From: JAHRAW01 sp963693025
Lineage (GTDB): Bacteria > Pseudomonadota > Gammaproteobacteria > Arenicellales > Poriferihabitantaceae
DNA length: 64,000 bases
NCBI GenBank assembly: GCA_963693025.1
Contig: OY843749.1
Span: forward strand, 186,001 to 250,000
Direction of reading: 5' to 3'
Shown: positions 26,994-35,409 of the stretch, one piece after another
How the letters are laid out: each line of letters starts with the position of its first letter
Numbering within the stretch: position 1 is the first letter of the stretch
Made by a program: the position numbers and the translations under genes
Notes under the pieces: model-generated
Database searches by the model: none
Seen by the model: only the letters and a program-made list of their open reading frames with translations
Told to the model about the DNA's origin: nothing

Positions 26994-27353
26994 ATGCCAC
27001 GCATCAAAAGAGGCGTCGTCGCCAAAGCCCGGCACAAGAAAGTCTTGAAGCAAGCCAAAGGCTACCGCGGCGCGCGCAGCCGCACTTTCAAGGTCGCCAA
27101 ACAAGCCGTCGAGCGCGCCGGACAATACGCCTACCGCGACCGCCGCCAACGAAAACGCCAGTTCCGCGCGCTATGGATAGTCCGCATCAACGCCGCCGCC
27201 CGCGAAAACGGCATGAGTTACAGCCGCCTGCTGAACGGCCTGGGCAAGGCTGAAATAGAACTCGACCGGAAAGTGCTTGCTGAGTTGGCGGTTAATGACA
27301 AGGCTGCTTTTACTACGCTGGCGGAGCGGGCTAAGGCGGCGTTGGTGGGGTGA
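26994..27353 (+). CDS. rplT: Ribosomal protein bL20
   Basis: 119 residues from the ATG at 26994, with AGGAGA upstream overlapping the end of rpmI. PRIKRGVVAKARHKKVLKQAKG and the long basic N-terminal helix are diagnostic. It is needed early in 50S assembly and can act as a translational repressor of its own operon. The last ~20 codons turn G/T-rich. A GIY-YIG-like gene of foreign appearance starts 7 bp downstream in place of pheS. Confidence 0.97.
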   Translation: MPRIKRGVVAKARHKKVLKQAKGYRGARSRTFKVAKQAVERAGQYAYRDRRQRKRQFRALWIVRINAAARENGMSYSRLLNGLGKAEIELDRKVLAELAVNDKAAFTTLAERAKAALVG

Positions 27354-27360
27354 TTCCCCG

Positions 27361-28068
27361 ATGAGCCTGGACACTGGCAACGACTCGAAAACGACCATGC
27401 AGAAAGGGATTGTTTATTGCTTAACTAACCCGGTGATGCCCGACTTGGTAAAAATTGGTCGCGTTGAAACCGATACGGTTGAGGCGTTGAAAACACGCAT
27501 GAGTGTGCTTTACTCCACTGGCGTGCCGATTCCATTTGAGTTGCATTACGCCGTGGTAGTTGACGATGTGAAACAAACGGAGGGTTTATTGCACGAGGCG
27601 TTTGCCAACTCGCGGGAAAATTATCGTCGTGAGTTTTTCCGAATCGACGCTGAAAGAGTCGTCGCCGCGATGAGATTGACTCGGGGCGAGGAGATTTCAA
27701 TCGACGACTCTCCCGAAAGCACGCCTGATGCAGAAATTAGCCAAGCCGATATTGACGCGCAGAAGCACGCGAGGCAACAGGAGAATAAACGCCTGTCCGC
27801 CTTCACTTTTACCGATGTCAACATTGCGCCGGGTGAGGTGCTGACCTTCACAAGGGACGCAACGATTACCGCCGAAGTACTGAATAGCGCCAGAATACTA
27901 TTTGAAGGCAAGGAGTCCACGCTGTCTGGTGCGGCAAATACAATTCTTGAGCGAATGGGGAAAAGAACGGGTGTTGCCGGTCCACTTTTTTGGGAATATA
28001 ACGGCGAAACACTTCACCGCATCCGCCTTCGCAAGGAAGCAGAAAAAGTAGAAGAATCCGAAGAGTAA
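27361..28068 (+). CDS. GIY-YIG (T5orf172-type) protein with C-terminal RAMA-like domain
   Basis: 235 residues from ATG 27361; ATG 27397 (MQKGIVYCLTNPVMPDLVKIG) is an equally good start. Residues about 16-105 resemble the T5orf172 branch of GIY-YIG nucleases: YCLTNP..LVKIG, then R-M-S-V-L-Y-S-T-G-V-P-I-P-F-E, a central glutamate in E-G-L-L-H-E-A-F, and REFFRID. After a charged linker, residues ~160-225 (FTDVNIAPGEVLTF to FWEYNGETLHRIRL) look like a RAMA-type domain, often fused to restriction or methylation proteins. It is less GC-rich than its neighbours and interrupts the usual rplT-pheS junction, suggesting transfer. Target and activity are unknown. Confidence 0.6.
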   Translation: MSLDTGNDSKTTMQKGIVYCLTNPVMPDLVKIGRVETDTVEALKTRMSVLYSTGVPIPFELHYAVVVDDVKQTEGLLHEAFANSRENYRREFFRIDAERVVAAMRLTRGEEISIDDSPESTPDAEISQADIDAQKHARQQENKRLSAFTFTDVNIAPGEVLTFTRDATITAEVLNSARILFEGKESTLSGAANTILERMGKRTGVAGPLFWEYNGETLHRIRLRKEAEKVEESEE

Positions 28069-28166
28069 TGGAAACATCACGAGGTCGCATCGGCGGTGCC
28101 GATAAATCGTGACCGCCGCCGACCCCCGGCTCAGCACTCTATCCGCCACTGCCATACTAACCACTA

Positions 28167-28354
28167 CCCGTCATTCCCGAACGGTAGAAAATAGGGAGCC
28201 GACAGGCGACCATATTTTCTTCGACTTCGGGAATCTTCCTAAGGTTAGCGTGGACTTTGGCGAAGCCTGTGCCAGTATTAGGGAGATTCCCGAGGACGTA
28301 AGTGTCCGTAAGCCGCTAGCGCGGCAACGGACACTAACGCTCGAGAATGACGAA
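28167..28354 (+). repeat. Dispersed nested-palindrome repeat, short diverged form (R6)
   Basis: Begins CCCGTCATTCCCGAACGG and ends CGCTCGAGAATGACGAA. The GC hairpin is shortened (CCGCTAGCGCGG in place of the longer arms). It occupies most of the 353-bp space before pheS; two further lone end-motifs (GTGAATGACAAGG, GTGAATAACGG) follow it. Nothing else is evident there. Confidence 0.8.
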
Positions 28355-28421
28355 GTGGTTGTGAATGACAAGGGAGTTGTGAATAACGGAGTAGCCACCG
28401 CACCTGCAAGTTAAATTCGCC

Positions 28422-29447
28422 ATGCCCGACAACCACTCCCCGCCAGCCGACCTAGCAACCACCGCCCGCCAAGCCATCGCCGGCGCTGATTCGCCGGCGG
28501 CGTTGGAGGCGGTTCGGGTGGGTTATTTGGGTAAGAAGGGCAAAATCACCGCGCAACTCAAGCAACTCGGCGCGTTGCCTCCGGCGCAGCGCAAGGCGGT
28601 GGGCGGGGAACTCAATCGCGTCAAGGGCGAGATACAACGCTGGTTGGAAGAGCGCCGAGGCGAACTGGAAGCGGCGGCGGTGGCGGGGCGGTTGCAGGGG
28701 GAGCGAATCGACGTCACCCAGCCGGGGCGGGGGCAGAGCGCCGGGGGGTTGCACCCGATTAGCCGCACGCTGCGGCGGATGGAATTGCTGTTTGACCGGC
28801 TCGGTTTTGAGGTCGCCACGGGTCCCGAAATCGAGGATGAATACCACAATTTTGAGGCGCTGAATATCCCGGCGGATCACCCCGCGCGCGCCATGCACGA
28901 CACCTTTTATATTGACCGGCGCACGGTGCTGCGAACCCACACGTCGCCGGTGCAAATCCGCTACATGCACAGCCACCGCCCGCCAATCAAAGTAATTGCG
29001 CCGGGGCGGGTGTATCGCTGCGATTCGGATGTCACGCATACCCCGATGTTTCATCAACTCGAAGGGCTGGTCGTTGACCGCGACATCACCTTCGCCGACT
29101 TGAAAGGCGTGCTGATTCACTTCGTGCGCGAGTTTTTTGAAAGCGACCTCGGCGTGCGCTTTCGCCCGTCGTATTTTCCGTTCACCGAGCCGTCGGCGGA
29201 AGTGGATATCGCCTGCGTGTTCTGCAGCGGGAGCGGTTGCCGAATCTGCAAGCACAGCGGCTGGTTGGAAGTGCTCGGCAGCGGCATGGTGCATCCCGAA
29301 GTGCTGCGGCACGGCGGCATCGACCACAAGCAATTCAGCGGCTACGCCTTCGGCATGGGCGTCGAGCGGCTCACGATGCTGCGCTACGGCGTCAACGACC
29401 TGCGGCTGTTTTTTGAAAATGATTTGGCGTTTCTCAAACAGTTTTGA
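28422..29447 (+). CDS. pheS: Phenylalanyl-tRNA synthetase alpha subunit
   Basis: 341 residues. The N-terminal coiled-coil arm (about 1-90) binds tRNA; the class II core contains THTSPVQIRYMHSHRPPIKVI, FHQLEGLVVD and the closing motif FGMGVERLTMLRYGVNDLR. It forms the alpha2-beta2 enzyme with PheT. The pheT ATG lies 30 bp downstream. No attenuator peptide was recognised upstream, where a repeat has taken the space. Confidence 0.97.
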   Translation: MPDNHSPPADLATTARQAIAGADSPAALEAVRVGYLGKKGKITAQLKQLGALPPAQRKAVGGELNRVKGEIQRWLEERRGELEAAAVAGRLQGERIDVTQPGRGQSAGGLHPISRTLRRMELLFDRLGFEVATGPEIEDEYHNFEALNIPADHPARAMHDTFYIDRRTVLRTHTSPVQIRYMHSHRPPIKVIAPGRVYRCDSDVTHTPMFHQLEGLVVDRDITFADLKGVLIHFVREFFESDLGVRFRPSYFPFTEPSAEVDIACVFCSGSGCRICKHSGWLEVLGSGMVHPEVLRHGGIDHKQFSGYAFGMGVERLTMLRYGVNDLRLFFENDLAFLKQF

Positions 29448-29477
29448 CGCGGCGCGCGCGCTGAGCGGGGTGGCGCG

Positions 29478-31922
29478 ATGCTAGTCAGCCACGCGTGGTT
29501 GCGCGAATGGGTGTCGCCGAAAATCGGCATCCGCGAGTTGGCGGAGCGCCTGACGCTGGGCGGCTTGGAGGTCGCGGCGGTGGCGGACGCGGGTCCGTCG
29601 TTGCATAAAAAGCGCGTCATCATCGGTCAAATCATCCGCAACGACCCGCATCCCGGCGCGCCCCATAACCGTGGTGACCATGGCAAGTTACGGGTGTGCG
29701 AAGTAAACGTTGGGCGGCGCGCGCCGCTCACCATCGTCTGCGGCGCGGCCAACGCCGCGGTCGGCGGCAAGGTGGCGGTCGCCACGGTCGGCGCGAAACT
29801 CCCGGCGTTGAAAGGAGAGGTGCAAGCGCGGCGCATCGCCGGCATCGAATCCGCCGGCATGATTTGCTCCGCCGACGAACTCGGCTTGGAGGAAAATTCC
29901 GAAGGCGTGATGTTGTTTGATGACGCCGCCCCGGTCGGCGCATCGGTCGGCGACTATCTCGACTTGTCCGACCCCGTATTGGAACTCGAATTGACGCCCA
30001 ACCGCGGGGATTGCCTCGGCATTCTCGGCGTCGCGCGCGAAGTGTCCGCGTTGACCGGCGCGAAAATGGCAGCGCCCAAGTTTGCTGCGTGCAACCCGAC
30101 AAGCAAAGCGCGGTTGCCGGTCGATTTGCAGGCGCCGCGCGACTGCCCGCGATACGCCGGGCGGGCGTTGCGCAACGTCGACATGTCGGCGCGCACCCCG
30201 GACTGGATGGCAGAGCGCCTCCGGCGAAGCGGCGTGCGCAGCCTCAACGTGGTGGTGGACGTCACCAACTACGTGATGCTCGAACTGGGGCAGCCGATGC
30301 ACGCCTTTGACATGGACAAACTCGCCGGCGGCATCGTCGTCAGGATGGCGAAGGCGCGCGAAAAATTGCGCTTGCTGGACGGCAGCCGGGTGACGCTCAA
30401 CCGCGACAATCTGGTGATTGCCGACCACAAAAAGGCGGTGGCGCTCGCCGGCATCATGGGCGGGCAACACTCGGCAATCTCCGACTCAACCCGCCATATT
30501 TATTTTGAGTCGGCGTTTTTTCCGGCTTCGGCGATGCTCGGCAAGGCGCGGCAATTCGGCATGCACACCGACGCCTCCCACCGCTTCGAGCGCGGCGCGG
30601 ACCCGGCGATGCAAGTCACGGCGATGGAGCGGGCGACGCAACTGCTGGTGTCGCTGGCGGGCGGCGAGCCGGGACCCATTACCGACGCGTGCGCGCGCCA
30701 CTTCATGCCGCGCCCCGCGAAAATCACCTTCAACCGCGCGGAGATAGCGAGAATCCTCGGGGTGTCGGTGCCGGGCAACAAGGTGGGCGCGTTGCTGAAA
30801 CGACTGGGGATGCGCGTCACCCCCACCGCCACCCCGACCGCCACCTCGACCGCGACCACGGCGGGCTGGAAGGTGGTCGTGCCGGGCTGGCGCTCCGACA
30901 TAACCGGCGAGCACGACTTGGTCGAAGAGGTCGCCAAGGTGGTCGGATTCGAGCAAATCGCGCCGCGCGCGCCGTCGGCGACCGCCACCACCGGCGGGCA
31001 TCCGGAAAGCCGGATTGAAATCGCCCGAATCAAGCAGACGCTGGTGGAACGGGGCTATTTTGAAGCCATCACCTATAGTTTTGTCGACCCGGAAATCCAG
31101 CACGCGCTGCTCGGCGCGCGCGGGATTAAGGTGCGCAATCCAATCGCCGACAACATGGCGGCGATGCGCCGCAGTCTGTGGCCCGGCTTGCTCGAGGCCG
31201 TGCGAAGCAATCTCAACCGCCGGCACGAGCGCGTGCGGTTGTTTGAGTCCGGGCAGGTGTTCCTGCCGGGGCGCGCCGAGCGCGGAAGCGTGCGCAAGGA
31301 AGTCCATCGGCTGGCGGCGGCGGCGACCGGTCCGGCGTTGCCGACGCAATGGGGCGAGCCCGCGCGCGCGGTCGATTTTTTCGATATCAAGGGCGACCTG
31401 CTGGCGCTGTTGGACTTGCCCCGCCAGCCGGGACTCGCATTCCACCCCGCCGAGCATCCCGCGCTCCATCCGGGGCGCAGCGCGCAGATTAAACTGGGCA
31501 AGGACGCCATCGGCTACCTGGGGCAACTGCATCCGGGCCACCAGCAGCGGGTGGATATTGACCAGCCGGTCTATTTGTTTGAACTCGACCTGCCGCCGTT
31601 GATGCGGGCGGCGTTGCCGCGCTTTTCGGCGGTCTCGCGCTATCCGGCGGTGCGGCGGGATCTGGCGGTTGTGGTCGACGCCGGCGTGGCGGCGCAAGAT
31701 GTGCTGGATACGGCGCGCGCCGCCGCCGGCGGGCTGCTGACCCATTTAGAGTTGTTCGACATCTATGCGGGTGAAAGAATTGAAAAAAATCAGAAAAGTT
31801 TCGCTTTCCGCTTGACCTTCCAGTCCGAATCAAGCAATCTTACCGCCCGCGAAGTGGATGCAAAAACCGACAAAATTGTGGCGATGTTGCGACGGCAATT
31901 GGGTGCGCGATTGCGGACTTGA
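29478..31922 (+). CDS. pheT: Phenylalanyl-tRNA synthetase beta subunit
   Basis: 814 residues, slightly longer than in E. coli. The tRNA-binding OB domain (about 40-155), B3/B4 editing domains, B5 domains, catalytic-like core and C-terminal ferredoxin-like anticodon-binding domain (from about residue 720, F-S-A-V-S-R-Y-P-A-V-R-R-D-L) are in the usual order. LELELTPNRGDCLGILGVARE is diagnostic. A Thr/Ala low-complexity insert (T-P-T-A-T-P-T-A-T-S-T-A-T-T) near residue 450 explains part of the extra length. Confidence 0.97.
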   Translation: MLVSHAWLREWVSPKIGIRELAERLTLGGLEVAAVADAGPSLHKKRVIIGQIIRNDPHPGAPHNRGDHGKLRVCEVNVGRRAPLTIVCGAANAAVGGKVAVATVGAKLPALKGEVQARRIAGIESAGMICSADELGLEENSEGVMLFDDAAPVGASVGDYLDLSDPVLELELTPNRGDCLGILGVAREVSALTGAKMAAPKFAACNPTSKARLPVDLQAPRDCPRYAGRALRNVDMSARTPDWMAERLRRSGVRSLNVVVDVTNYVMLELGQPMHAFDMDKLAGGIVVRMAKAREKLRLLDGSRVTLNRDNLVIADHKKAVALAGIMGGQHSAISDSTRHIYFESAFFPASAMLGKARQFGMHTDASHRFERGADPAMQVTAMERATQLLVSLAGGEPGPITDACARHFMPRPAKITFNRAEIARILGVSVPGNKVGALLKRLGMRVTPTATPTATSTATTAGWKVVVPGWRSDITGEHDLVEEVAKVVGFEQIAPRAPSATATTGGHPESRIEIARIKQTLVERGYFEAITYSFVDPEIQHALLGARGIKVRNPIADNMAAMRRSLWPGLLEAVRSNLNRRHERVRLFESGQVFLPGRAERGSVRKEVHRLAAAATGPALPTQWGEPARAVDFFDIKGDLLALLDLPRQPGLAFHPAEHPALHPGRSAQIKLGKDAIGYLGQLHPGHQQRVDIDQPVYLFELDLPPLMRAALPRFSAVSRYPAVRRDLAVVVDAGVAAQDVLDTARAAAGGLLTHLELFDIYAGERIEKNQKSFAFRLTFQSESSNLTAREVDAKTDKIVAMLRRQLGARLRT

Positions 31923-31983
31923 TACCGAACGCTTGACACCGAACGCTTGATACCGGTTGGATCAATCTGATGCGGAACGCTTA
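31923..31983 (+). repeat. Short direct repeats between pheT and ihfA
   Basis: ACCGAACGCTTGA occurs at 31924-31936 and 31938-31950, and a variant CGGAACGCTTA at 31973-31983, just before the ihfA ribosome-binding site. In Enterobacteria ihfA is autoregulated; whether these repeats are operator-like sites here is unknown. Confidence 0.4.
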
Positions 31984-32000
31984 AACAAAACGAGAAGGCA

Positions 32001-32321
32001 ATGACGGTTACCAAAGCAGATTTAGGCAACACCTTGTTTGGCAACGTCGGGCTGAACAAACGCGAAGCCAAAGATTTTGTGGAGACGTTTTTTGAAAGGG
32101 TTTGCCGCTCGCTCGAGCAGGGGGTCGCAATCAAGTTGTCGGGCTTCGGCAGTTTTACGCTGCGGGATAAAACACCGAGACCGGGGCGCAACCCGCGAAC
32201 CGGCGAAGATGTCGCCATATCGGCGCGCCGCGTCGTGACGTTTCGGGCGAGTCAAAAACTCAAAGACAGCGTGGTTGACAATTCGTTTGAACTGACACAG
32301 CGACTGGGGCGGGAAAAATAG
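32001..32321 (+). CDS. ihfA: Integration host factor alpha subunit
   Basis: 106 residues of the HU/IHF family. The DNA-intercalating arm reads RPGRNPRTGEDVAISARRVVTF, with the proline at the tip that kinks DNA. The N-terminus VTKADLGNTLFGNVGLNKREAKDFVE matches IhfA more than HU. It pairs with IhfB to bend DNA in transcription and recombination. It lies after pheT and 5 bp before a MerR-type gene, the order common outside Enterobacteria. Confidence 0.95.
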   Translation: MTVTKADLGNTLFGNVGLNKREAKDFVETFFERVCRSLEQGVAIKLSGFGSFTLRDKTPRPGRNPRTGEDVAISARRVVTFRASQKLKDSVVDNSFELTQRLGREK

Positions 32322-32326
32322 CCACG

Positions 32327-32698
32327 ATGCTCGACCCCAGCAGTTTTGAGTTGCCGCCGATTCCGTCCAAGCGTTATTTCGCCATCGGCGAAGTCGCCAA
32401 GTTGTGCGCCGTCAAGCCGCATGTGCTACGCTACTGGGAGCAGGAGTTCCCGCGCTTGAAGCCGGTGAAGCGGCGCGGAAACCGCCGCTACTATCAGCGG
32501 CACGAAGTCCAACTGATTCGGCAAATCAGGAAGTTGCTGTATATTGAGGGTTTCACCATCAGCGGCGCGCGCGTCCGCCTCGACCAACTGGCCGCCGAGG
32601 GAAGTCCCAAAGAGGCGCCGGGTTTGGGCGGCGACGGCGCCAAACTGCTCAACCGGCTCGTCGACGAACTGGATGAAGTTCAAGACATCCTGCGTTGA
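32327..32698 (+). CDS. MerR family transcriptional regulator
   Basis: 123 residues. The N-terminal winged helix-turn-helix is clear: YFAIGEVAKLCAVKPHVLRYWEQEF then K-R-R-G-N-R-R-Y-Y-Q-R-H-E-V. A dimerisation helix follows (LIRQIRKLLYIEGFTISGAR). No cysteine cluster for metal sensing is present, so the effector is not readable. This gene is a regular partner of ihfA in many Gammaproteobacteria; its regulon is not established. It ends about 60 bp before tRNA-Pro. Confidence 0.88.
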   Translation: MLDPSSFELPPIPSKRYFAIGEVAKLCAVKPHVLRYWEQEFPRLKPVKRRGNRRYYQRHEVQLIRQIRKLLYIEGFTISGARVRLDQLAAEGSPKEAPGLGGDGAKLLNRLVDELDEVQDILR

Positions 32699-32759
32699 AA
32701 TGGTCGCTCCCGCCTTCGTCATGCGCGCGCGGGAAGAGGGCGGTTGGCAGACATAGTTT

Positions 32760-32836
32760 CGGGGTGTAGCGCAGCCTGGTAGCGCACCGCAATGGGGTTG
32801 CGGTGGTCGGAGGTTCAAATCCTCTCACCCCGACCA
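32760..32836 (+). tRNA. tRNA-Pro (GGG)
   Basis: 77 nt with encoded CCA. Acceptor CGGGGTG pairs with CACCCCG, discriminator A73; C1-G72 is usual for bacterial tRNA-Pro. Anticodon stem CCGCA/TGCGG encloses ATGGGGT, giving GGG. It lies 23 bp before the gltX start. Confidence 0.94.
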
Positions 32837-32859
32837 ATTTCCTCCGCCAACGGAGCGCC

Positions 32860-34299
32860 ATGCAAACCGTCACCCGATTCCCGCCCAGCCCGACCGGCTA
32901 CCTCCACGTCGGCGGCGCGCGCACGGCGTTGTTCAACTGGCTTTACGCCCGCAAGAGCGGCGGCGAATTGGTGCTCCGAATCGAGGACACCGACCGGCAG
33001 CGCTCCACCCGCGAAGCCTGCGATGTCATCCTTGAGGCGATGCAATGGCTCGGCCTCGACTGGAACCGCGGACCCTTCTACCAGAGCGCGCGCTTTGAGC
33101 GCTACGCCGAAGTCATCCGACAACTGCTGGACGAAGACAAGGCCTATTATTGCTTCTGCGACAAGGAGCGGCTCGACGCCATGCGCGAAGCGCAACGCGC
33201 CGCGGGCGACAACCCCCGCTACGACCGCCACTGCCGCGACCTCGGTCGTCGATCGGGGCGCGGTGAAGACGCCACCGCCGCTGCCGTGGTGCGCTTTAAG
33301 AATCCGTTAGAAGGCTCGGTGGTTTTTGACGACGTGGTGCGCGGCTCGGTGGCGGTCGAAAACGCGCAGATGGACGACTTGGTCATCGCCCGCTCGGATG
33401 GCGCGCCGACCTACAACCTGACCGTGGTGGTGGACGACATCGACATGGGCGTCACGCACGTGATACGCGGCGACGACCACACCAACAACACGCCCCGGCA
33501 AATCAACATTTTCCACGCGCTCGGCGCGCCGCTTCCGGTGTTCGCGCACGTGCCGATGATTATGGGCGCCGACGGCAAGCGGCTTTCCAAACGGCACGGC
33601 GCCGTCAGCGTGCTCGAATACCGCGACATGGGCATCCTGCCGGAAGCCCTGCTCAACTATTTGGCGCGGCTCGGCTGGGCGTACGGCGACCGCGAGATTT
33701 TTTCCGTCGACGAGATGATTAAGTTGTTTGACATTCACGACATTAACCAATCCGCCGCTAGTTTTGACACCGCCAAGTTGCTGTGGCTCAACCAGCATTA
33801 CATCAAGGAAGCAACGCCGGAGCGCCTGGCAACGGAACTCGGCGCGCGGCTCAAGCGGCGTGGCATCGAGGACGCGGACAACGGCGAGAGTCCCCCGCTT
33901 ATTGAGGTCGTCGAAGTCATGCGCGCGCGCGCGCAGACGCTGGAGGAGATGGCAGACAAGGTCGTGTACCTGTATGCCGACTTCGATGAATACGACGAGC
34001 GCGCGGCTAAAAAACACCTAGCGCCGGCTGCAGCAAGCCCGCTCCAAGCCCTGCACGATGCGCTGGAAACCGTCACCGATTGGCGGGAGGACGCCATCAA
34101 CCAAGCCATCGAAAGCGTGCTGGAAACGCAGCCGGTCAAACTGGGGCAACTGGCGCAACCCCTGCGAGTGGCGATTTCCGGCACAGCCGCCACCCCCTCA
34201 ATCGACACCACAGTCCGGCTGGTCGGCAAGCGGCGCACCCTGCAGAGAATTGAAAAAGCGCTAAACTGGATTGCCGCGCGAGACGCAAATAACGCTTGA
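32860..34299 (+). CDS. gltX: Glutamyl-tRNA synthetase
   Basis: 479 residues from ATG 32860 with CGGAG upstream; the frame stays open into tRNA-Pro but that extension is not conserved. The class I motifs are HVGGARTALFNWLYARK (HIGH-like: HVGG) and KRLSKRHGA (KMSKS-like). The zinc-binding region shows C-F-C-D then a histidine-containing segment. It charges tRNA-Glu, and the tRNA-Glu gene lies downstream. A promoter for tRNA-Ala/Glu overlaps its 3' end. Confidence 0.96.
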   Translation: MQTVTRFPPSPTGYLHVGGARTALFNWLYARKSGGELVLRIEDTDRQRSTREACDVILEAMQWLGLDWNRGPFYQSARFERYAEVIRQLLDEDKAYYCFCDKERLDAMREAQRAAGDNPRYDRHCRDLGRRSGRGEDATAAAVVRFKNPLEGSVVFDDVVRGSVAVENAQMDDLVIARSDGAPTYNLTVVVDDIDMGVTHVIRGDDHTNNTPRQINIFHALGAPLPVFAHVPMIMGADGKRLSKRHGAVSVLEYRDMGILPEALLNYLARLGWAYGDREIFSVDEMIKLFDIHDINQSAASFDTAKLLWLNQHYIKEATPERLATELGARLKRRGIEDADNGESPPLIEVVEVMRARAQTLEEMADKVVYLYADFDEYDERAAKKHLAPAAASPLQALHDALETVTDWREDAINQAIESVLETQPVKLGQLAQPLRVAISGTAATPSIDTTVRLVGKRRTLQRIEKALNWIAARDANNA

Positions 34300-34324
34300 A
34301 CAACAAGCATCAACCCCATACAAT
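34296..34324 (+). promoter_or_regulatory. Sigma70-type promoter for tRNA-Ala and tRNA-Glu
   Basis: TTGAAC at 34296-34301 (overlapping the last codon of gltX) and TACAAT at 34319-34324 are separated by 17 bp. The start would fall about 7 nt before tRNA-Ala. Confidence 0.65.
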
Positions 34325-34337
34325 ACGCGCTCGTTTC

Positions 34338-34413
34338 GGGGCCATAGCTCAGCTGGGAGAGCGCAACACTGGCAGTGTTGAGGTCGGCGGTTCGATCCCG
34401 CCTGGCTCCACCA
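34338..34413 (+). tRNA. tRNA-Ala (GGC)
   Basis: 76 nt with encoded CCA. The acceptor has the G3-T70 wobble pair that marks tRNA-Ala, discriminator A73. Anticodon stem CAACA/TGTTG encloses CTGGCAG, giving GGC. Co-transcribed with tRNA-Glu 42 bp downstream by inference. Confidence 0.96.
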
Positions 34414-34455
34414 GTTTCCCTGGTCCAAACACAAACCGGCCCCGGAAACCCAGCC

Positions 34456-34532
34456 GTCCCCATCGTCTAGTCGGCCTAGGACACCGCCCTTTCACGGCGG
34501 CAACAGGGGTTCGAATCCCCTTGGGGACGCCA
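34456..34532 (+). tRNA. tRNA-Glu (TTC)
   Basis: 77 nt with encoded CCA. Acceptor GTCCCCA pairs with TGGGGAC, discriminator G73, as in other bacterial tRNA-Glu genes. The anticodon loop CTTTCAC gives TTC. A truncated dispersed repeat begins 10 bp downstream. Confidence 0.96.
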
Positions 34533-34542
34533 TTCCCAAGTA

Positions 34543-34668
34543 CTCGTCATTCTCGAGCGTTAGTGTCCGTTGGTCGCCGCGCTTTTTCTTTTAGCGGCGA
34601 CTTACGGACACCCCCGCTAACACACTGCGGGGGCAGGCTTGCGTCCTCGGGAATCTCCCTAAGACTTG
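34543..34668 (-). repeat. Dispersed nested-palindrome repeat, truncated, reverse orientation (R7)
   Basis: CTCGTCATTCTCGAGCG at the left end, the GCCGCGC..GCGGC hairpin, and the CTCGGGAATCTCCCTAAGACT stretch are present in reverse order compared with R3. A stray ACACCCCCGCTAACACACTGCGGGGGCA hairpin-like insert interrupts it (given here in two parts: ACACCCCCGCTAAC, then ACACTGCGGGGGCA). The distal half is absent. It fills the tRNA-Glu to glutathione-transferase convergent gap. Confidence 0.75.
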
Positions 34669-34695
34669 AAGTAGAAAGTGTAATTTACATCACAC

Positions 34696-35253
34696 CTACC
34701 GAGGCGGAGCAGTCGCCACAAACACTTCCACCTCATTAGCAACAGCAAGCAAATCACGAAGATTATCCAAACCATCCAGAGTCATCCGCTTGCGAAATAA
34801 CGCCCAGTCTATAAAACAGGCGCAACGCAACGCACTGTCGGTTGTGATACCACGCGCCGGGTCAACCCGTTGGTTAAGCGTTTTGAGCCCGCTACTAATC
34901 CGATTTTTCTGTCGCCCGACATACTGAATTTCATCAGCCCCAAAGCCCTCATTTTCCAACAGGAAAACATTAATCATACTGTCCAGCACCGTATTAGTCA
35001 GCGCAAAGTTTTCGTAATCATCCAAATCGGCGAGAAAAGACCCGCCGGATTTTTCACGGACATATTTTAGAATCGAACTCGAATCGGTCAGCAACAAATC
35101 GCCGTCGGCGAGAAAGGGCACCTTGGCGGCGGGGGAGGTTTCCGCGCTCATCGCGTGGTCGGTTTCGACAAAATCAAAATCAACGCCCTCCTGCATCAAT
35201 GCGATTTGGCAATGGCGGACGAAGGGCGAGGTGTAACTGCCGTGGAGTTTCAT
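34696..35253 (-). CDS. Glutathione S-transferase-like protein
   Basis: 185 residues from ATG at 35253. The N-terminal thioredoxin-like domain reads MKLHGSYTSPFVRHCQIAL, with the S-P-F-V-R that aligns with the catalytic serine/cysteine region of GSTs, then K-V-P-F-L-A-D-G-D-L-L-L-T-D-S-S-S-I, the glutathione-binding P-F-L and D-S. The C-terminal helical domain follows and is somewhat short. Likely cytoplasmic, conjugating or reducing with glutathione; substrate unknown. GC content is lower than that of the neighbours. It is divergent from the pitrilysin-type gene. Confidence 0.8.
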   Translation of the reverse strand: MKLHGSYTSPFVRHCQIALMQEGVDFDFVETDHAMSAETSPAAKVPFLADGDLLLTDSSSILKYVREKSGGSFLADLDDYENFALTNTVLDSMINVFLLENEGFGADEIQYVGRQKNRISSGLKTLNQRVDPARGITTDSALRCACFIDWALFRKRMTLDGLDNLRDLLAVANEVEVFVATAPPR

Positions 35254-35409
35254 GAAGGTTGCCTGTGGTCGATGATGGGGCGCAAGTCTAACAGAGAATG
35301 GCGCGCGCGCGAATCGGCGCTTAGGCACTGAGGCGCTGAGGCGGTGGCGCAGGTGTGCGAAAATACCCGACCCATCCCCGCCGCGCACGCACGGTCAGCA
35401 CGCCAACCG

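Noticed and set aside
31951..31975. Possible IHF-binding site (GATCAATCTGATG) before ihfA
   Set aside because: The ATCAA half fits but the TTR half does not, and there is no adjacent A-tract; too weak to list.
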